From a virus, in the IMG/VR virus record IMGVR_UViG_3300017743_004330, positions 1 through 25,822 of that record: 25,822 nucleotides of DNA, one strand, 5' to 3'. Shown here piece by piece: positions 22,526 to 25,822 of the stretch (its first letter is position 1; each line of letters begins with the position of its first letter). Below the pieces are notes generated by a model, which worked only from the letters and a program-made list of their open reading frames with translations, was not told where the DNA came from and made no database searches. A program made the translations under genes and the position numbers.

Positions 22526-22792
22526 TTAAAATTTACCGTCTTCGCCTGGTATTGTAATTATACCAACATCTTTGGTGCCATCTGATCTTGTTCTTGAATC
22601 TCTTTCAAGTTCAACCTCAAATTTAATGCCCTTTAATTTAAAATGCCCGCCTTGTTTTAACATTTTTCTAAAGAAGTTTTCTTGGGTTTCACTCCAATCT
22701 TCACTAATTGATATTAATTCTTCCTTAGAAATAATATCCCCATTAGCCGTGATATACATTCCTTTCCTTATTGATTGTTTTTTTAAAGCCAT
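22526..22792 (-). CDS. Hypothetical protein inserted between polymerase fragments, 88 aa
   Basis: I recognise no family. It has KGMYITANGDIISKEELISI followed by SEDWSETQENFFRKMLKQGG and HFKLKGIKFEVELERDSRTR, an apparent small alpha/beta domain without Cys clusters, and no homing-endonuclease motif (no LAGLIDADG, GIY-YIG or HNH). It sits between the cupin (2-nt gap) and the motif-C fragment, so it is part of the 0.6-kb insertion that splits gene 43. Confidence 0.6.
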   Translation of the reverse strand: MALKKQSIRKGMYITANGDIISKEELISISEDWSETQENFFRKMLKQGGHFKLKGIKFEVELERDSRTRSDGTKDVGIITIPGEDGKF

Positions 22793-22794
22793 AT

Positions 22795-23139
22795 TTATTT
22801 TCTTTTATAATCATCTTCGATTCTAACAATATCATCTTCTCCGAAATATGTCCCAGTTTGTACCTCTATAAATTGCACTACTTCATCAGTTTCATTCCAA
22901 GCTCTATGTTTATTTCCTAACCCTATTTTAATAGATTCCCCAGGACTTCTAAACACTTTTTCATCATCTAATATAATAGTAAGATTTCCTTTCACAACAG
23001 TCCAATTTTCTTTTCTTTTATGGTGGTATTGATACGATAATCTTTGTCCTGGAGATACTGTTATCTTCTTAACTTTACACTCAGGTGTATCAAGTAATAC
23101 TTCATAATGTCCCCATGGTCTAAAGTCTATTTCATTCAT
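22795..23139 (-). CDS. Mannose-6-phosphate-isomerase-type cupin, 114 aa
   Basis: The match to the C-terminal domain of type II phosphomannose isomerase/ManC is strong. It shows FRPWGHYEVLLD, KVKKITVSPGQRLSYQYHHK, RKENWTVVKGNL, GNKHRAWNE and IEVQTGTYFGEDDIVRIEDD. His39/His40, Glu44 and His78 are the likely metal ligands. These enzymes interconvert mannose-6-P and fructose-6-P, feeding GDP-mannose. The nucleotidyltransferase half of bifunctional ManC is absent here. It lies inside the split polymerase gene rather than in the glycan island, with a 4-nt ATGA overlap to the polymerase N-fragment and a 2-nt gap to the 88-aa gene. Confidence 0.84.
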   Translation of the reverse strand: MNEIDFRPWGHYEVLLDTPECKVKKITVSPGQRLSYQYHHKRKENWTVVKGNLTIILDDEKVFRSPGESIKIGLGNKHRAWNETDEVVQFIEVQTGTYFGEDDIVRIEDDYKRK

Positions 23140-24875
23140 ATTTCTAATTTTATTTCATTTCTAATAACCTTATTCATATGTCTATTAGCACATAGGGCTG
23201 ATTCTTGTATAATTCTATGCCCTGATAATGTTATTGCTTCACTTAATATTGAATGGTTCATACCATACCTAAATGAAGGTAATGCTGTAGCCCCATATAA
23301 ACTATTAAGCAAAATTTTCATTGTATACTGCATTAGATAATTATATTCACCTTTTTCTGTATCTTTAGCTTTATAAGCAGCTTTCATACGTCCCTTATAT
23401 AAAACACGTTCTTCAAACCATTTTTTTAATATAGTTGATAATACTGCTTCTTTATCTGTTCTAAACATTGAACCATTAGCCGCTACTGCTAAATCATTTT
23501 GTTTAATCATTTCAACTAACCTTCCAGCATTAACATAGGTTTGTTTTCGTTTTGCATTTTCTACTAATAATTTTTCTTCGGGATCACGTTCTTTTAAATC
23601 GTTAAGACCCAATCTATTATTACGGTCATCTGCATCTATAATACGGCCCACGAATGTTTCTTTACCAATGTTAATTGACATAATTATAGATGGATACAGC
23701 GATGTTAAATCCTCATCAAACATATACTTGTATAATCCCGCTTTAGGGCAAAAAAGATATCCTCCAGCATAACCATCTTTCTTTTGTGGTTTAGATTCTT
23801 TAGGAGGGGGTATTATATTTTGAGATAATAAATAAGCCGAAATAGCTCCGTCTTGAGTAACACTATTAGAATAAACTTCACTATAGTTATGTTTGCCTTT
23901 ATGAGATAAATTTTTAGTTAAAGCAATATATTGCAATTTTTCATCTAATTTTTTTAATATTTCAACATCAACAAAATTATATTGAATAAATTTTTGTATA
24001 TCGGTTTCAAATAATTGATCTAAGTTTCCTTCATATTCAACTTTATTCATACCAACATATTTTTCCCCAATAGCATCTAATTTCCAACTTGGTTCATCTT
24101 TCCAACTATATTTTTTATGTAAACGAATATAATCAAGTGATTCAACCCCCACAATATCTACAAACTGATTTCGTTTGTAGAAAAATTTAGAAAATTTCTT
24201 AGACTCTACTTTACCTAAAGGGGATAAATGATCAGCAAACTCTTTACCTATTGTATTACACATTCTGTAATATAAATAAGGTATATCAAAATAATCTGAA
24301 TTATAGCCAATTAGTATATCGGGGTCTATATCTCTAATTATTTCAATAAATTTAGCTAATAATTGACTTTCAGTACTACAAGGTATAATCTCTTTATTCC
24401 TAGCTTTAGTATGTTTAAGTTGATTTTTTTTATCAAGGATTAAAATATGCCAAGTGTCTGGTGTTTTATCCCACCATGCTATTGAAGTTATAGGCATTGG
24501 GGCACTTTCAATATAGTCTTCAGTTAAAGCTCCTCCAATTTCACACTCAATATCAAAAAATACTTCCCTATGTCCTGTAGAAGGTACATCATTAATCCCA
24601 TACCTCTCAACTAAGAATTTTTGATGAACTTTCATATCATGAAAATGAAGTCCAGGAGTATTTTTATCACTATAATTTGGGTTTTTTGAAAAATACCAAT
24701 TGTTAGTATGTTTTAAATACTCACCATTTAACCCAATATTAGTGTGATCTTCTTCCTTACATTCTTGATATGCTATATTTTCATAAGGGATAATTTGGTG
24801 TCCTTTTTCATCCCATAGATGCATTTCCCAAACATTATGACCTAATTTTTTACCTTGATAACATTTTTTATACAT
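23136..24875 (-). CDS. 43: DNA polymerase family B, exonuclease and palm fragment (gp43 N-part), 579 aa
   Basis: The N-terminal domain is followed by the 3'-5' exonuclease: ExoI FFDIECE (Asp108, Glu110), ExoII LIGYNSDYFDIPYL (Asn192, Asp197) and ExoIII YNFVDVEIL (Tyr299, Asp303). The polymerase begins with motif A EDLTSLYPSIIMSIN (Asp389) and motif B KILLNSLYGA (Lys520, Asn524, Tyr527, Gly528). The frame ends 51 residues after motif B, before motif C. With the 185- and 114-aa pieces plus 11 bridging codons the total is about 890 aa, close to T4 gp43 (898 aa). ATG at 24875 overlaps the MazG-like stop as TAATG, with AGGA 6 nt upstream. It replicates the phage genome and proofreads. Confidence 0.93.
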   Translation of the reverse strand: MYKKCYQGKKLGHNVWEMHLWDEKGHQIIPYENIAYQECKEEDHTNIGLNGEYLKHTNNWYFSKNPNYSDKNTPGLHFHDMKVHQKFLVERYGINDVPSTGHREVFFDIECEIGGALTEDYIESAPMPITSIAWWDKTPDTWHILILDKKNQLKHTKARNKEIIPCSTESQLLAKFIEIIRDIDPDILIGYNSDYFDIPYLYYRMCNTIGKEFADHLSPLGKVESKKFSKFFYKRNQFVDIVGVESLDYIRLHKKYSWKDEPSWKLDAIGEKYVGMNKVEYEGNLDQLFETDIQKFIQYNFVDVEILKKLDEKLQYIALTKNLSHKGKHNYSEVYSNSVTQDGAISAYLLSQNIIPPPKESKPQKKDGYAGGYLFCPKAGLYKYMFDEDLTSLYPSIIMSINIGKETFVGRIIDADDRNNRLGLNDLKERDPEEKLLVENAKRKQTYVNAGRLVEMIKQNDLAVAANGSMFRTDKEAVLSTILKKWFEERVLYKGRMKAAYKAKDTEKGEYNYLMQYTMKILLNSLYGATALPSFRYGMNHSILSEAITLSGHRIIQESALCANRHMNKVIRNEIKLEI

Positions 24876-25435
24876 TATATTCCTACACTTGCGTTATGAA
24901 ATTTTTGTAATTCATCTCCTGTAAAAAATTGATGTAAATCAGGTCTATAATAATTAATTGATTTCATTACTTTACGATCACGTGTTCTATATACTACAAA
25001 TCGGTCTTCGACCTGTTCAAAGTGACATGGCTCATCTTGTTCTTTAGAGCGGAGGGTGACAGTTTCCATGGCTTCCTTTTCAGTGCTACAAGACTTCGAC
25101 ATATTACTTCCTTGTACTTCTTGATATGCTGGCCATATCTTATCTTTAAGACCGTGTAACATAGTACCGTTCCCAAGGGAAACGTAAGCAATATCACACA
25201 AAGCATCCAAAATTTCCACGATGTCTCCGTTTTCGCAAGCCTGTCTATATTCTTCCAATTCTTCAAGTACAAAGTCGTATACGAATTGCCATTCCTTTTT
25301 TTCTGGTATTGTTGGCTCATAGTTATTTGGTTTTCCAAACGTACGATTAAAAGTTTCTACTTCCGATACAAACGGGACTTCATTAACCCATACAGGTAAT
25401 TCTTCTTCTGAAAATAGTTTTAATTGTTCGCTCAT
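24875..25435 (-). CDS. MazG-like NTP pyrophosphohydrolase, 186 aa
   Basis: The metal-binding helices read FVLEELEEYRQACENGDIVE followed by ILDALCDIAY, giving the E-x2-E/E ... E74-x2-D77-x3-D81 pattern of MazG-type all-alpha NTP pyrophosphatases. YQEVQGSNMSKS is a common phage MazG segment. These enzymes hydrolyse (d)NTPs to monophosphates, cleaning pools or altering ppGpp-like signals. The C-terminal 60 residues (RFVVYRTRDRKVMKSINYYR) extend beyond the minimal domain. It lies 1 nt after the phosphoribosyltransferase gene and starts the polymerase gene by TAATG, forming a nucleotide-metabolism/replication unit with the Nmad1-like gene further on. Confidence 0.8.
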   Translation of the reverse strand: MSEQLKLFSEEELPVWVNEVPFVSEVETFNRTFGKPNNYEPTIPEKKEWQFVYDFVLEELEEYRQACENGDIVEILDALCDIAYVSLGNGTMLHGLKDKIWPAYQEVQGSNMSKSCSTEKEAMETVTLRSKEQDEPCHFEQVEDRFVVYRTRDRKVMKSINYYRPDLHQFFTGDELQKFHNASVGI

Positions 25436-25436
25436 T

Positions 25437-25822
25437 TTATTTTATTTTATTTTGAAATTTCATAAATGATCCTTCTTTATCATTAGTTAATCCTCCTATG
25501 GTATGTAATTTACTATCTTCTTCTGACCATTCCACAGAATTGTCTTCCCTTTCAGCAAATTCCAAAAATTCATCTGACTGTAAATAATCTTGTTTAGCTG
25601 GGGCTTTAAAATCTTCCCAAGGAAATACTAACCATTCATCTCCTTCATGTAATTTAGAATATACATTTGGAGTAAAAATAGAAGTGTGAGGTTTATGAAA
25701 TAAAACTGCTGTCCATTGTCCAGGCATTTTATCCATAGTAACTCCACTATCTGTCATATCATCTACTACTAAAGTATTTTTACCTATTGTATCTACTAAA
25801 GGTAAACCCGTTGAATGTGATA
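25437..25822 (-). CDS. Phosphoribosyltransferase-like protein, 5' end outside window
   Basis: The frame is open to the window edge (about 127 residues seen). SHSTGLPLVDTIGKNTLVVD followed by DMTDSGVTM is the PRPP-binding loop of type I phosphoribosyltransferases (hydrophobic strand, Asp-Asp, then T/S-G-x-T). A Met within this loop (25757) would be a false start since it cuts the motif. The later EWLVFPWEDFK resembles the C-terminal end of hypoxanthine/xanthine transferases. It would join a base to PRPP in nucleotide salvage. The remaining tail (DNSVEWSEEDSKLHTIGGLT) is unusual. It directly precedes the MazG-like gene. Confidence 0.72.
   Translation of the reverse strand, partial: SHSTGLPLVDTIGKNTLVVDDMTDSGVTMDKMPGQWTAVLFHKPHTSIFTPNVYSKLHEGDEWLVFPWEDFKAPAKQDYLQSDEFLEFAEREDNSVEWSEEDSKLHTIGGLTNDKEGSFMKFQNKIK

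Noticed and set aside
24994-25338. Second minus-strand frame of 114 codons inside the MazG-like gene
   Set aside because: It overlaps the conserved MazG motifs in another frame and has no recognisable domain.

Overview
The window is part of the genome of a large, T4-related tailed phage (or a prophage or metagenomic contig of one). The evidence is a run of T4-type replication proteins: family-B DNA polymerase (gp43-like), sliding clamp (gp45-like), both clamp-loader subunits (gp44- and gp62-like) and the N-terminus of a gp30-like DNA ligase. Base composition is strongly AT-rich. All recognised genes lie on the minus strand, so transcription runs from high to low coordinates. Neighbours usually overlap by 1-50 nt or are separated by a few bases. 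No tRNA, CRISPR array, insertion sequence or structural gene was seen. The host cannot be fixed: A-rich, weak Shine-Dalgarno leaders would suit Bacteroidota, but that is not decisive.

In order of transcription: (A) about 25.8-14.3 kb, nucleotide metabolism and replication. This holds the end of a phosphoribosyltransferase, a MazG-like pyrophosphohydrolase, the polymerase exonuclease and palm part, a mannose-6-phosphate-isomerase-type cupin, an unknown 88-aa protein, the polymerase motif-C part, an in-frame TAA and then the polymerase thumb. The sliding clamp, Hsp20, a 106-aa conserved protein, GroES, GroEL, a histone-H1-like 55-aa protein, a 95-aa protein, gp44-like, an 80-aa protein, gp62-like, a 77-aa protein, a DUF1599/Nmad1-like protein and a Cas4/AddB-like Fe-S nuclease follow. 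(B) 14.2-3.85 kb, a glycan and sugar-nucleotide island. It begins after a ribbon-helix-helix protein. It encodes five glycosyltransferases (two GT4-type, two GT2-type, one other GT-B-like), a sugar nucleotidyltransferase, a cupin, a RuBisCO-like protein, a short glycerophosphodiesterase-like protein, an NAD-dependent sugar epimerase/dehydratase and a short UDP-glucose-dehydrogenase-like protein. (C) 3.8-0.4 kb, small accessory genes. These are a four-Cys zinc-finger protein, an HTH-HNH protein, a membrane protein, several tiny basic proteins, an exported lysozyme-like protein and a SWIM zinc-finger protein, ending at the ligase.

The most striking points are: a RuBisCO-like protein that keeps the carbamylation/Mg residues but lacks the loop-6 lysine, embedded in a phage glycan operon; a DNA polymerase gene split between motifs B and C by two unrelated genes and interrupted again by an in-frame stop; a complete phage-borne GroEL/GroES/Hsp20 set between the clamp and clamp-loader genes; and a recurrent minus-strand motif, TAnnnTTCGTATATTnAC, just upstream of six genes, probably a phage promoter or regulatory site. 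Three small genes (44, 55 and 56 aa) fill apparent gaps. No gene-free stretch exceeds 100 bases.
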